A stretch of 64,000 nucleotides of DNA from Pseudomonas sp. (GTDB lineage: Bacteria; Pseudomonadota; Gammaproteobacteria; Pseudomonadales; Pseudomonadaceae): positions 1 through 64,000 of the forward strand of contig JAKUTK010000018.1 in NCBI GenBank assembly GCA_022448005.1. Direction: 5' to 3'. Positions 16,663 to 25,722 of the stretch are shown here, one piece after another (position 1 is the stretch's first letter; every line of letters begins with the position of its first letter). The notes under the pieces were generated by a model that saw only the letters and a program-made list of their open reading frames with translations, was not told the DNA's origin and made no database searches. A program made the position numbers and the translations under genes.

Positions 16663-17991
16663 ATGAGCGCAATCACCACCCTCTTCCACAAACTCAAGCT
16701 GTACCTGTTCAATGCTTCATGGATGATGGCGGAGCGGTTGCTGAACATCGGCGTGGGCTTTCTCATGGCGATCGTGCTGGCCCGCTATCTGGGACCGGAA
16801 CAGTTCGGGATTCTCGCCTACGCCATCTCCATGACCGCGATCTTCGCATCGGCCGGTCACATGGGCCTGGCGGGTCTGGTGGTGCGCGAAGTGGTAAAGC
16901 AGCCGAACAAGGTTCCGGAGACGCTGGGTACCACGTTCATGCTTAAGCTGACGGGCATGACCATTGGTTTCGTCCTGGTGCTCGTTTACGCATCGCTGTT
17001 CGAAGAAGTCGGCGGTACCGAGTTCTGGATGTTGCTGATCGTCGCCTCGGCCATCTTCTTCCAGACCTTCGACGTGGTGGAATACTGGTTCCAGTCCCAG
17101 GTGCAGGCCCGCTATCCGGCCATCGCCAAGTCCAGTGCGATCCTGCTGTCGGCAGGCCTGAAGCTGCTGATGGTGTTCAGCGGCGCAGGCGTCATCGCTT
17201 TCGCTTTTGCCCACACGGCACAATTCGCGATGGCGGCGTTGATTCTCGCGCTGCTCTATAAAGGCACCACGACTGTCTCGCTGATGAGCTGGAAAGCCAG
17301 CTTGGCCAAGGCCAAGGAGTTGCTTAGCCAGGGCTGGATTCTGTACCTCGGTTCGATCTTCGCAGTGGTCTACATGAAGATCGATCAGGTCATGCTCAAG
17401 TGGATGGTGGGCGCCGAGGAAGTCGGTGTGTATGCCGTTGCAGCGCAACTCTCCGAGGCCTGGTACTTCCTGCCGATCGCCATTGTCGCTTCGTTCTTCC
17501 CGAAGCTGATCAAGCTGCACGCCGCCGACCCGGCGCTCTTCAACAAGCGCTTCCAGCAGCTGTTCGATGTCCTGTTCATCCTTGCCATTGCCGTCGCAGT
17601 GCTAGTGTCGCTCGTCGCCGAACCCGTGATCGCCCTGCTGTTTGGCGACGAGTATCAGAACTCCGCCGCGATCCTCACCATCCATATCTGGGCAGGCGCG
17701 TTCATCTTCATGCGGGCCGCGTTCAGTCGTTGGATCCTGATCGAGGGCGCACTGATGTTTTCACTGATCACTCAGGGCCTGGGCGCGCTGGCCAACATCG
17801 GCATCAACCTGCTGCTGATTCCACACTACGGCGGCGAAGGCGCCGCCATGGCCACGCTCATTTCTTATGCGGTTGCTTCCTACGCTGCCCTGCTGGTGCA
17901 CAAGAAGACCCGCCCGGTGTTCTACATGATGACCAAATCGATGTTCAGCCCCGTCCGTTACGCATTCAACGCAGTAGGAGCCGCCCGATGA
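16663..17991 (+). CDS. Oligosaccharide flippase (Wzx/MOP family)
   Basis: This 442-residue protein has about 12 hydrophobic segments and belongs to the polysaccharide flippases that move lipid-linked oligosaccharides across the inner membrane. The N-terminus, SWMMAERLLNIGVGFLMAIVL then ARYLGPEQFGILAYA, is characteristic. The ATG at 16663 is chosen because homology starts there; in-frame starts at 16546 and 16618 add a non-homologous tail. It overlaps the nitroreductase-like gene by four bases (ATGA). No glycosyltransferase or Wzy polymerase is in the neighbourhood, so its substrate must be made elsewhere. Confidence 0.85.
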   Translation: MSAITTLFHKLKLYLFNASWMMAERLLNIGVGFLMAIVLARYLGPEQFGILAYAISMTAIFASAGHMGLAGLVVREVVKQPNKVPETLGTTFMLKLTGMTIGFVLVLVYASLFEEVGGTEFWMLLIVASAIFFQTFDVVEYWFQSQVQARYPAIAKSSAILLSAGLKLLMVFSGAGVIAFAFAHTAQFAMAALILALLYKGTTTVSLMSWKASLAKAKELLSQGWILYLGSIFAVVYMKIDQVMLKWMVGAEEVGVYAVAAQLSEAWYFLPIAIVASFFPKLIKLHAADPALFNKRFQQLFDVLFILAIAVAVLVSLVAEPVIALLFGDEYQNSAAILTIHIWAGAFIFMRAAFSRWILIEGALMFSLITQGLGALANIGINLLLIPHYGGEGAAMATLISYAVASYAALLVHKKTRPVFYMMTKSMFSPVRYAFNAVGAAR

Positions 17992-19046
17992 GCCTGATGT
18001 CGCTCGCCAGAGCCTTGCCTGATCCCGTCAAGAACGCGATCAAGGCCACCCGCGACAACACTGGCCTGGCCCTGGTCCGCCTGTTTTCCTCCAGCGGATT
18101 CCTGGCCTCTGTCTATTACTGCCTGATCAGCCGCGAGTTCGACCGGGAGCACCGCGCAGTGCTGCTAGGCCGGCTGAATTTCGCCCAACGGATGCGCGGA
18201 CAGGGCGAAAACGACGCCTTTCTGCGCCGCAACGTTCATCGCTTGGAAAAAGGGCTGATCATGCGCCCTCGGCGCAGTACCTTCGCCGAGGATTACATCG
18301 GCCCGACGGTTCGCTGCTATGCCAATGCGACCCAGGCGGGCGTCGTCAACGGCCAGCAACGCTGGGCCAACGATGTGCTCACCGACTATTTTTCCGCCGT
18401 TTGCAGCACGCCACGCATCGACTCGGCCAAGCGCGCCTTCACCAGTACACAGAACCCCGACGAAACCAACCGCTGCGTGCCCTACCCCCACAGCCAGCTG
18501 CCGGAGTGCCCGGTCAGCTATGACGAGCTGATGGTGCTGTTCCGCCGTCGTCGCTCGGTGCGCTGGTATCAGGACAAGCCGGTCAGCAACGAACTGCTCG
18601 AGCAGGCGGTGCGGGCCGCCGCGCTGGCGCCATCGGCCTGCAACCGCCAACCGTTCCGTTTCTATGTCAGCAACGGCAAGGAAAAGGCCGCCGAGGTCGC
18701 CAAGTGCGCCGGTGGCACCGCAGGTTTTCACGACAACCTGCCCTGCGTGATTGCCGTGGTCGGCGACCTCGGTTGCTACCCGGAAGCACGCGACCGCCAC
18801 GTCGTTTATATCGACGGCTCGCTTGCCGCCATGCAGCTGATGCTGGCCTTGGAAAGCCTGGGGTTGTCGAGCTGCTCGATCAACTGGCCAGACGTTGAAG
18901 AAAGAGAACGCCAACTGGCGAAAATACTGGGCCTGACGTATCAGGAGCGCACCGTGATGCTCCTGGCGGTGGGCTATGCCGATCCAACGGGAGGGATTCC
19001 TTATTCGGACAAGAAGACCGAGAAAGACTTGATCGTATACAACTGA
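17988..19046 (+). CDS. Nitroreductase-family protein with an extra N-terminal region
   Basis: Residues about 180-350 of this 352-residue protein are a nitroreductase (FMN-binding) domain: FRRRRSVRWYQDKPVSNELL, APSACNRQPFRFYV, and LALESLGLSSCSINW. The first 175 residues are not part of that fold; they are basic and contain HRLEKGLIMRPRR. Proteins of this layout occur in polysaccharide gene clusters near pyruvyl transferases, where their reaction is not established. The ATG at 17988 overlaps the flippase stop, and the pyruvyl transferase gene starts eight bases after its own stop, which supports one operon and a role in the same glycan. Confidence 0.8.
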   Translation: MSLMSLARALPDPVKNAIKATRDNTGLALVRLFSSSGFLASVYYCLISREFDREHRAVLLGRLNFAQRMRGQGENDAFLRRNVHRLEKGLIMRPRRSTFAEDYIGPTVRCYANATQAGVVNGQQRWANDVLTDYFSAVCSTPRIDSAKRAFTSTQNPDETNRCVPYPHSQLPECPVSYDELMVLFRRRRSVRWYQDKPVSNELLEQAVRAAALAPSACNRQPFRFYVSNGKEKAAEVAKCAGGTAGFHDNLPCVIAVVGDLGCYPEARDRHVVYIDGSLAAMQLMLALESLGLSSCSINWPDVEERERQLAKILGLTYQERTVMLLAVGYADPTGGIPYSDKKTEKDLIVYN

Positions 19047-19054
19047 GGTAAGCG

Positions 19055-20239
19055 ATGATTATCGAGATCAGAAAGGCAGGCTTCGTCAATAAAGGCGCTG
19101 AGCTGATGTTGCACGCGGCGCTGCAGAAGCTGAGGACCCGGTATCCCGACGCTACCTTCGTCATGGCGCCGACCCCGAAAAAAGCTGAACAACCGTTCCG
19201 TAAGCTGGTGCAGCTGGGCTTCTACCCCAAGGCCTGGCTGTGGCGCTACGGCATCCAGTGGGGCACCCTCGCCAACTTCGCCCCGCGCCCGCTGCGCGAG
19301 ATGTACGGCGTGGTGCTGGATAAGGAAGTCGATGTGGTCATCGACGCGGCGGGCTTCGCCTACAGCGATCAATGGGGCGAGGATCCCTGCGCGGAGCTGG
19401 CGCAATCGACCCGGCGCTGGAAGAAGAACGGCACCCGCGTGATCCTCTTGCCGCAGGCGTTGGGACCGTTCAAGTCCGAGAAAAACCGCGCGGCGATGAA
19501 GACGGTGGTCGAAAACGTCGACCTGATTTTCCCGCGCGAGCGCGTGTCCTACGAACACCTGACTGAACTGGTGGGTGAGCAGGCCAAGATCAAGCAATCG
19601 CCGGACTTCACCAACCTCATGACCGGCGTGCTACCGCAAGGCTTCGATACCGAGCAGAACCGTTTCTGCATCGTGCCCAACTGCCGGATGCTCGATAAGA
19701 CCGACCAGAAGACGCGCGAGGCTTACCTGCCTTTCCTCATCAGCTGCACGCGGTACCTGCTGGAAAAAGGCGCCAAGCCGTTCGTGCTGGTGCACGAAGG
19801 CAAGGACGATCAGCGCCTGGCTGACGAATTGTCCGCAGCGGTGGGCGGGATTCCGATCGTCAAGGAAAGCGGCGCGCTGGAGATCAAGGGCATCCTCGGC
19901 GCCTGCAGCGGCACCTTGGGCAGCCGCTTTCATGGCCTGGTCAGCGCGCTGTCACAGGGCGTTCCGGCGCTGGCCACCGGCTGGAGCCACAAGTATCAGA
20001 TGCTCTTCGAAGACTATGGCTTCCCCGAAGGGCTGGTTCAGGTCACCACCGATGAGGCGGAAATCAAGCGCAAGATCGACCTGATCACAGACGATGCGCC
20101 GCGGATCCAGTCCTTGATCCAGGCCCGTACTGAACAACTCAAGCAACAGTCAGAGCAGATGTGGCAGCAGGTGTTCGCCGTGATCGATCAGTGCGAGCGT
20201 GCTCACCAACCGCAACACCACAGGGCTGGCGCGGCCTGA
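19055..20239 (+). CDS. Polysaccharide pyruvyl transferase family protein
   Basis: This 394-residue cytoplasmic protein belongs to the family that adds pyruvate ketals from phosphoenolpyruvate to sugars (CsaB/WcaK-like). The visible signs are the N-terminal NKGAELMLHAAL segment, VIDAAGFAYSDQWG near 94, LLPQALGPFKSEKNR near 133 and the C-terminal GTLGSRFHGLVSALSQGVPALATGWSHKY near 290-316, which resembles the nucleotide-sugar fold of this group. The ATG at 19055 has GAGGT upstream. It ends the three-gene operon, convergent with the DedA gene. Confidence 0.85.
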   Translation: MIIEIRKAGFVNKGAELMLHAALQKLRTRYPDATFVMAPTPKKAEQPFRKLVQLGFYPKAWLWRYGIQWGTLANFAPRPLREMYGVVLDKEVDVVIDAAGFAYSDQWGEDPCAELAQSTRRWKKNGTRVILLPQALGPFKSEKNRAAMKTVVENVDLIFPRERVSYEHLTELVGEQAKIKQSPDFTNLMTGVLPQGFDTEQNRFCIVPNCRMLDKTDQKTREAYLPFLISCTRYLLEKGAKPFVLVHEGKDDQRLADELSAAVGGIPIVKESGALEIKGILGACSGTLGSRFHGLVSALSQGVPALATGWSHKYQMLFEDYGFPEGLVQVTTDEAEIKRKIDLITDDAPRIQSLIQARTEQLKQQSEQMWQQVFAVIDQCERAHQPQHHRAGAA

Positions 20240-20284
20240 CCTGACCTGACCGACCGCCGTGGCGTCGCAGGCTGGCGTCACGGC

Positions 20285-20893
20285 CTAGTGCTCTTTCCTG
20301 CCGAAGCGCTGACGGATCAGCCGGTACAGGTAGTAGAGCACCATCAACACGACCACGCCGGTGGAGATCGGGTTCATGTACTCGGAGACCTTCTCGTACT
20401 GCGACTCGAGCAGATAGCCGGCCAGTGCCAGCAATGCGGTCCAGATCAGCGACCCCAGCGTCGAGTAGATCAGGAACTTGGTCATCGACATCCCGGCAAT
20501 ACCGGCCGGGACCGAGATCAGGGTGCGTACCGCCGGGATCAGACGGCCGAAGAACACCGCCCCCTTGCCGTGCCGGTCGAACCACTCGCTGGCCTTGTCG
20601 ACATCTTCTGGCGATAACGTGAGCCAATGCCCCCAACGTTCGGCAAAGCGCTTCATGCGCGCCTGGCCGAGCTTGGCGCCGGCGTAGTACCAGGGCAAGG
20701 CGCCGACGACTGAACCTGCCGTGCCGACCAGAATCACCGCAATGAAGTTGAGATCACCCCGCGCCGCAACGAAACCGGCCAGCGGCATGATCAGCTCGGA
20801 CGGGATGGGCGGGAAGATATTCTCCAGCAACATCAGCAAGAACACGCCGATGTAGCCGAACGCCGAGACGATTTCCACGATCTTGTCGAACAT
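20285..20893 (-). CDS. DedA-family inner-membrane protein
   Basis: This 202-residue protein has the DedA/SNARE-associated domain. Signs are LLENIFPPIPSELIMPLAGF near 22-41, GALPWYYAGAKLGQ near 63, and FFGRLIPAVRTLISVPAGIAGM near 113, with the glycine- and arginine-rich motifs of DedA proteins. These proteins act in membrane homeostasis and include undecaprenyl-phosphate and phospholipid flippases. It starts four bases after the stop of the cytochrome c gene on the same strand, so it may be read from the oxidase transcript. Confidence 0.9.
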   Translation of the reverse strand: MFDKIVEIVSAFGYIGVFLLMLLENIFPPIPSELIMPLAGFVAARGDLNFIAVILVGTAGSVVGALPWYYAGAKLGQARMKRFAERWGHWLTLSPEDVDKASEWFDRHGKGAVFFGRLIPAVRTLISVPAGIAGMSMTKFLIYSTLGSLIWTALLALAGYLLESQYEKVSEYMNPISTGVVVLMVLYYLYRLIRQRFGRKEH

Positions 20894-20896
20894 CGG

Positions 20897-22168
20897 TTAC
20901 CTCTGCTGTTGGGTGGAAGAATTCTGCGCCGGGGTCTCGGCACGGGTTGGTGTGGCCTCCGTGACGGGCGGCGCTACCGCAGCCGGCAACGATGCGTAGT
21001 AGTCGGCCAGCGCCTGCATCTGCTCCGACGTAAGCCGCTGCGCAGCGCTGTGCATGATATGCGCGTACTCCGTGCCGCCACGCTTACCCTCGGTGAACAG
21101 CTCCAGCTGCAACTTCAGATAGGGCGCGTACTGACCGGCAATGTTCGGGTACATGGGATTGCGTGGTCCGTCCTTCGGCCCATGGCAGTGCACGCATGAA
21201 GGGATGCCGCGCGCTCGTACACCGCGCTCGGCCAGCGTTAGGCCTTCGGCGAGAATGTCCGGCGCCGGCTCCGGAGCCTCCGTTCGGCTGACCGGTGGCA
21301 GCTCGGCGTAGTGTTGCGCCAATGCCTCGAGCACTTCCGGCTCCAGGCCTGCGGCGATCGGCTGCATGACGCCGCTATGCCGCTCGCCGCGGGCGTAGGC
21401 CTGCAGCGCACCGAGCAGATAAGGCTCGCTCTGCCCGGCCAACCGCGGGAAAGCGCCTTCGCCTCGGCCGCCGCCGTCCTCGGCATGACAACGGTTGCAG
21501 TTGGCCAACACCGAACCGAGCGGGTCCTGCAGTGGCCGCAGATGATCAGGCGTGATGGGTTTGATGGTTTCCTCGCGGCGCCCGCCCAGCGCGAGCTCTT
21601 TATAACGCTCGGGCGACATGCCTGGCATCGCCTGCAGGAAGGCCACCACGGCCCAGACCTCATCGTCCCTTTTCTGCGCGGGCCAGGCCGGCATGGCGGT
21701 GAACTTGACGCCATTCTTCACAATCCAGAACAGCTCCTGCGGCGCCCAGTGTTCGATCCGCGGCGGCAGGTATGGCGGCTCGGGTGTCATCTGCTGAACG
21801 ATCAGCGAGCGCTCCTCACCTGGGCCGCCATGGCAGGCCAGACAGCCGGTGTGATAATGCCCGGCGCCCTTGAGCAGCAGCGCCGGATCGTCCAGCGGCG
21901 GCACCTCTATGCCCATCGACTGAGTGCTCACTGCACGGCGCATGGCGTAGTGCAGCATCCAGCCGGTCGCCTTCCAATGACCCGAGCTGGCACTGATCGA
22001 GACCAACCCCAGCGAAACCAGCACAAACGCGCCGGTCCCCGCGAGCGCCGCCAGCAGCGCAACGGCCGCTACAACCCGTTTCCAAGAGCCTCCTGTCAGC
22101 CAGCACAGCCAGCGCCGCAAGGGCGCCGAGCATCGCTGAACCCTGCGTTTAGCTGACTGAAACGGCAT
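20897..22168 (-). CDS. Membrane-anchored triheme cytochrome c
   Basis: Three haem c motifs are visible in a 423-residue protein: CLACH (109-113), CNRCH (224-228) and CVHCH (325-329). One N-terminal membrane segment (about 32-60) would anchor it facing the periplasm. An electron-transfer role to or from the caa3 oxidase is inferred from position. The start is taken as the ATG at 22168, which overlaps the upstream gene by 20 bases; the frame extends to 22234 but those residues look wrong. Three c-type domains in tandem recall the cytochrome subunits of membrane dehydrogenases, but no dehydrogenase gene is present. Confidence 0.85.
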   Translation of the reverse strand: MPFQSAKRRVQRCSAPLRRWLCWLTGGSWKRVVAAVALLAALAGTGAFVLVSLGLVSISASSGHWKATGWMLHYAMRRAVSTQSMGIEVPPLDDPALLLKGAGHYHTGCLACHGGPGEERSLIVQQMTPEPPYLPPRIEHWAPQELFWIVKNGVKFTAMPAWPAQKRDDEVWAVVAFLQAMPGMSPERYKELALGGRREETIKPITPDHLRPLQDPLGSVLANCNRCHAEDGGGRGEGAFPRLAGQSEPYLLGALQAYARGERHSGVMQPIAAGLEPEVLEALAQHYAELPPVSRTEAPEPAPDILAEGLTLAERGVRARGIPSCVHCHGPKDGPRNPMYPNIAGQYAPYLKLQLELFTEGKRGGTEYAHIMHSAAQRLTSEQMQALADYYASLPAAVAPPVTEATPTRAETPAQNSSTQQQR

Positions 22169-22778
22169 TGCGCTTGTCCTGTAATAGGCCGAACAGCAGG
22201 TACAGCCCGCCGATGAGATAGGCGCTGCCGCCAAAGGCCAGCATGATCACACCGCCCATCTGCTGATCTTCCAGCGGGCTCATGCCGGACAACACCGAGC
22301 CGGTGTGCTCGAACAGCGGTCGGCTCGACATCGCCAGCAGCACGCCGAGTAGCGTCATGTGCATCGAAGTCAGCAGCAGACCGGCGATGCCGGCCAGGGC
22401 GCGCTGATGCCGCACGCCGCCGAACGCCGCAAGCCAGACCAGCAGGCCAACGAACAGGTAGCAGCCCTGCTCCAGCAGTTCCGCCGACTGCGAGGTGCGC
22501 GCCGCATGGTGCAGCGCCGGCATGTGCCAGGCCCAGACCACGAACAGTTCGATCACCGAGGCCAGGATCGGCGAGAACAGGAACGGGATGCGGTTGGAAA
22601 AATCAAACCGGCCACCCGCCAAACCGATTGCCAGCAGCGGTGCCGCCACCGCCACCACCATCACGTGCATCAGCATATGGCCGACGAACAGCCGGTCCGC
22701 CATGTCCGGCAAAGGCCCGAGCCAGACCGCGCCCAGCGTGGCCAGGCCGAGCAGCAGCGAGAGCGGCCGCCAGATCAC
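22149..22778 (-). CDS. CtaG-like cytochrome c oxidase assembly protein (caa3 type)
   Basis: This 209-residue membrane protein has about six hydrophobic segments with histidines at their ends (HMLMHVMVVAVAAPLLAIG near 33, VWAWHMPALHHAAR near 80, TSMHMTLLGVLLAM near 137), as in the caa3_CtaG family linked to copper insertion into caa3 oxidases. The start is a GTG at 22778 that overlaps the upstream stop in the sequence GTGA. It is not the unrelated Cox11-type CtaG. The neighbouring oxidase genes support the call. Confidence 0.85.
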   Translation of the reverse strand: MIWRPLSLLLGLATLGAVWLGPLPDMADRLFVGHMLMHVMVVAVAAPLLAIGLAGGRFDFSNRIPFLFSPILASVIELFVVWAWHMPALHHAARTSQSAELLEQGCYLFVGLLVWLAAFGGVRHQRALAGIAGLLLTSMHMTLLGVLLAMSSRPLFEHTGSVLSGMSPLEDQQMGGVIMLAFGGSAYLIGGLYLLFGLLQDKRNAVSVS

Positions 22779-23200
22779 GTGCAGCTCCTGATGAACACCA
22801 TACTCAAGGCGACGAAAATCGTCGCCACGAAGCTCAGGCCGCTAAGCAGCAGCGTGGCGAAGCCGAGAAAGCGATGACGGTCGCCCGGCGTATCGAAATC
22901 GTGCGGCGCCGTCGCGTGGCCGAAGGTGTGTTTGCGCCAGCCACGCCAGCCGGTCAGGGCGATGCCGATCAGCGCGATCAGTGTCAGCACACCGATGGCG
23001 AGTCGAATGTCGCCCAGCTCTCCGCTGCGGCCCGCCACCTTCGCGCACCACACAGACACAGCCAGGTAGGACAGCAGAAAATGCGCCGCCCAGATGGTCG
23101 GGCTGAAGGTGATCAGCCACAGCGTGTCGCGCTCCTGCGGCGGTGCCTCGGGCGGCGGCTGCTCGATTGGCCGTTGCCGTTCGTTCAGATGTTCACTCAT
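22775..23200 (-). CDS. Small membrane protein of the caa3 oxidase cluster
   Basis: This 141-residue protein has a proline-rich polar N-terminus (1-27) and three hydrophobic segments (about 30-50, 65-85 and 110-135). I do not recognise a named family. It overlaps the fused oxidase gene upstream and the CtaG-like gene downstream by four bases each, so it is translationally coupled within the cluster. It may be a subunit IV-like or assembly protein of the oxidase, by position only. Confidence 0.75.
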   Translation of the reverse strand: MSEHLNERQRPIEQPPPEAPPQERDTLWLITFSPTIWAAHFLLSYLAVSVWCAKVAGRSGELGDIRLAIGVLTLIALIGIALTGWRGWRKHTFGHATAPHDFDTPGDRHRFLGFATLLLSGLSFVATIFVALSMVFIRSCT

Positions 23201-25722
23201 AGCACCTCCGGAAAGCCGGCGATGACCGCCACGGTGACACCGATGGTGATGAACATGAAATGCCAGAACAGCGCGACATTGCGGATATCGATGTCATGCC
23301 CCGCCGTCATCCGGCCGGCAGCACGGCGCGCCAGACAATAGAGCTGCATGATCAGGCCGATGGATAGGTGGATCAGGCACCAGAGCACCAGCACCCAGAC
23401 CGTGGCGGGGTAGACGTTAGTGGTCGGGTCCAGGCCACTGAAATGCGGCCCGGCCCACATCGAATAGGCACCCGCCAGGGTGCAGATCGCGGCCAGCCCC
23501 AGCGAGCCGTAGAAGCCTGCCGCCTGATCACGGAAGTTGCAGCGCCGCGCCAGCAGCGTCAGCGCCCAAGACACGGCAATCAACCCCAGCCCCAGTGCAG
23601 GCCAGAACACGCCGGGGCCGGCCGCATCGGCGGGTGGAAAATCCTCGTGCACGGTCCAGAAGAAGAAGTAGCCGAACACCAGGCTGCCGAAGGCGCTCAT
23701 GTCGCCGATCATGGTGATGAACATGGCCCACCAGCCCACCGACTTGGCGCCCGAGGCATAGAGCGGCACCGTCACGTCCAGGCCGATGTCCTTTTTCGGT
23801 TTCTCCTGGATAACCGCCGTGCCGGTCCATAGCCAGATCAAAATGGTGATCAGCGCAAGGCCACCGCTGACCAGTGCGGCGACGTACCAGCTGTAGGTGG
23901 CGAAGATAAACAGGCCGCCGGTGAAGATCGCCGCCCACATGCTCAGGAAGGTAGGGCCCGGCACGCGCAGGCACTGAATCGGCTCGGCGTCGATGATGCT
24001 GCTGATCAGGGTCTCGCGCTTACCCTCCTCGGCGTCCGGCAAGTAGAAGCGCCCGGCGTCGACGTCACGCATCAGGTTTGGCTGATCCCACAGCGGGTAG
24101 CGGCTCTTGATGATCGGAATCGAGCGTGCACCCCAGGCCCTGCCGGGCATTTCTACGATCCATTCGAGGGTGCCGGCGTTCCAGGGGTTGCGCTTGCTGT
24201 ACTGGCTGCCCTTGGGCCGCAGCACATCCCACACCACCACCGCGACGCCCGCGGCGAGAATGAAGGCCCCGACAGTGGAGATCATATTGAGCACATCGAA
24301 GCCCATGCCCGGCGCATAGGTATAAACGCGCCGCGGCATCCCGAGCAGCCCAGTGAGATGCATCGGCAGGAAGGCAATGTTGAAGCCGATGAACATCAAC
24401 CAGAAGGCGATCCGCCCGAGGCGGTCGGACAGCGTCTTGCTGCGCACCAACGGGAAGAAATAGTAGAGGCCGGCAATCACCGGAAACAGCATGCCGCCGA
24501 TCAGTACGTAGTGCAGGTGAGCGACGATGAAATAGGTGTCGTGGGCCTGGAAGTCGAAAGGCGCCAGCGCCACCATCACGCCGGTCAGGCCGCCAAGTAC
24601 GAAGATCGCCAGGGCACCGGCAACGAACAGCATCGGCACTGATTTGACGAAGCGCCCGGCCAATGCGGTCGCCAGAAAGCAGAAGATCTGCACCCCGGTG
24701 GGGATCGCCACGGCTTCGGACGCCGCCGAGAAGAAGGCCAGCGAAATCCCCGGCATTCCAGTGGTGAACATGTGGTGAACCCACAGCCCGAAACTGATGA
24801 ACCCGGTGCCCACAGCGGCCAGCACGATGAAGCTGTAACCAACGATGGGTCGGCCCGCGGCGGTGGGCACGATGGTCGCCACCAGCGCCACGGCGGGCAG
24901 AAAGATGATGTATACCTCAGGGTGGCCGAAAATCCAGAACAGGTGCTGCCACAAGAGCGGATCACCGCCACGGCTGGCATCGAAGAACGGCCAGTCGAAG
25001 GCGCGCTCCAGCTCGAACAGGAGGTCGCCCGCGATCAGCGGCGGGAAGGCGAACAGAATCATTCCCGCGACCACCAGGATGTACCAGGAATACAGAGGGA
25101 TCAGGTTGATGCGCATGCCCGGCGGCCGGGTCTTCAGCACGCCGACAATCAACTCCACTGCCGCTGCAATCGAAGAGACTTCGATGAATGACAGCCCGAG
25201 CAGCCAGATATCCGCACCGAGGCCGTCCTGATAGGTGGTGGTGAGCGGCGGATACATGAACCAGCCGCCCTGGGGCGCCACGCCGAAAAAGATCGAGCCG
25301 CAGACGAACACGCCACCAATGATGAAACACCAGAAGCCGTAGGCGGACAGCCGGGGAAAGGGCAGATCCCGCGCACCCAGCATCTGCGGCAGGATGAGGA
25401 TGGAAAAGGCTTCGAAAATCGGCACGCCGAACAGGAACATCATCACCGAGCCGTGCAGGGTGAAGACCTGGTTGTAGGTTTCGGCAGACAGCAGATCGTT
25501 GTTCGGTACCGCCAGCTGGGCGCGGATCAGCATCGCCAGCACGCCGGCAAACAGGAAGAACAGGAAAGACACGCCGGTGTACCAGAGCCCCACCTCGGTG
25601 TTGTTTACCGCGGACCAGTAACGCCAGCCGGTGGGCGTCTTCCAGGCCGCTGCCAGGCGTTCGGCCTGCGCCTTGGCGCGGGCTTCTTCCTGCGGGTCGC
25701 GGTACTCGATCGGCTCGCTCAT
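23197..25722 (-). CDS. ctaD: Cytochrome c oxidase subunit I fused to subunit III
   Basis: The first 550 or so residues of this 841-residue protein are haem-copper oxidase subunit I. The haem a ligand lies in HGSVMMFLFGVP near 90. HPEVYIIFLPAV near 267 holds a CuB histidine, the cross-linked tyrosine and the proton-channel glutamate. VHHMFTTG near 316 gives two more CuB ligands, and HDTYFIVAHLHYVL near 394 the haem ligands. From about 620 to the end it is subunit III-like, with seven hydrophobic segments. Such I+III fusions are known for caa3 oxidases. It overlaps the subunit II gene by four bases. The enzyme reduces oxygen to water and pumps protons. Confidence 0.95.
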   Translation of the reverse strand: MSEPIEYRDPQEEARAKAQAERLAAAWKTPTGWRYWSAVNNTEVGLWYTGVSFLFFLFAGVLAMLIRAQLAVPNNDLLSAETYNQVFTLHGSVMMFLFGVPIFEAFSILILPQMLGARDLPFPRLSAYGFWCFIIGGVFVCGSIFFGVAPQGGWFMYPPLTTTYQDGLGADIWLLGLSFIEVSSIAAAVELIVGVLKTRPPGMRINLIPLYSWYILVVAGMILFAFPPLIAGDLLFELERAFDWPFFDASRGGDPLLWQHLFWIFGHPEVYIIFLPAVALVATIVPTAAGRPIVGYSFIVLAAVGTGFISFGLWVHHMFTTGMPGISLAFFSAASEAVAIPTGVQIFCFLATALAGRFVKSVPMLFVAGALAIFVLGGLTGVMVALAPFDFQAHDTYFIVAHLHYVLIGGMLFPVIAGLYYFFPLVRSKTLSDRLGRIAFWLMFIGFNIAFLPMHLTGLLGMPRRVYTYAPGMGFDVLNMISTVGAFILAAGVAVVVWDVLRPKGSQYSKRNPWNAGTLEWIVEMPGRAWGARSIPIIKSRYPLWDQPNLMRDVDAGRFYLPDAEEGKRETLISSIIDAEPIQCLRVPGPTFLSMWAAIFTGGLFIFATYSWYVAALVSGGLALITILIWLWTGTAVIQEKPKKDIGLDVTVPLYASGAKSVGWWAMFITMIGDMSAFGSLVFGYFFFWTVHEDFPPADAAGPGVFWPALGLGLIAVSWALTLLARRCNFRDQAAGFYGSLGLAAICTLAGAYSMWAGPHFSGLDPTTNVYPATVWVLVLWCLIHLSIGLIMQLYCLARRAAGRMTAGHDIDIRNVALFWHFMFITIGVTVAVIAGFPEVL

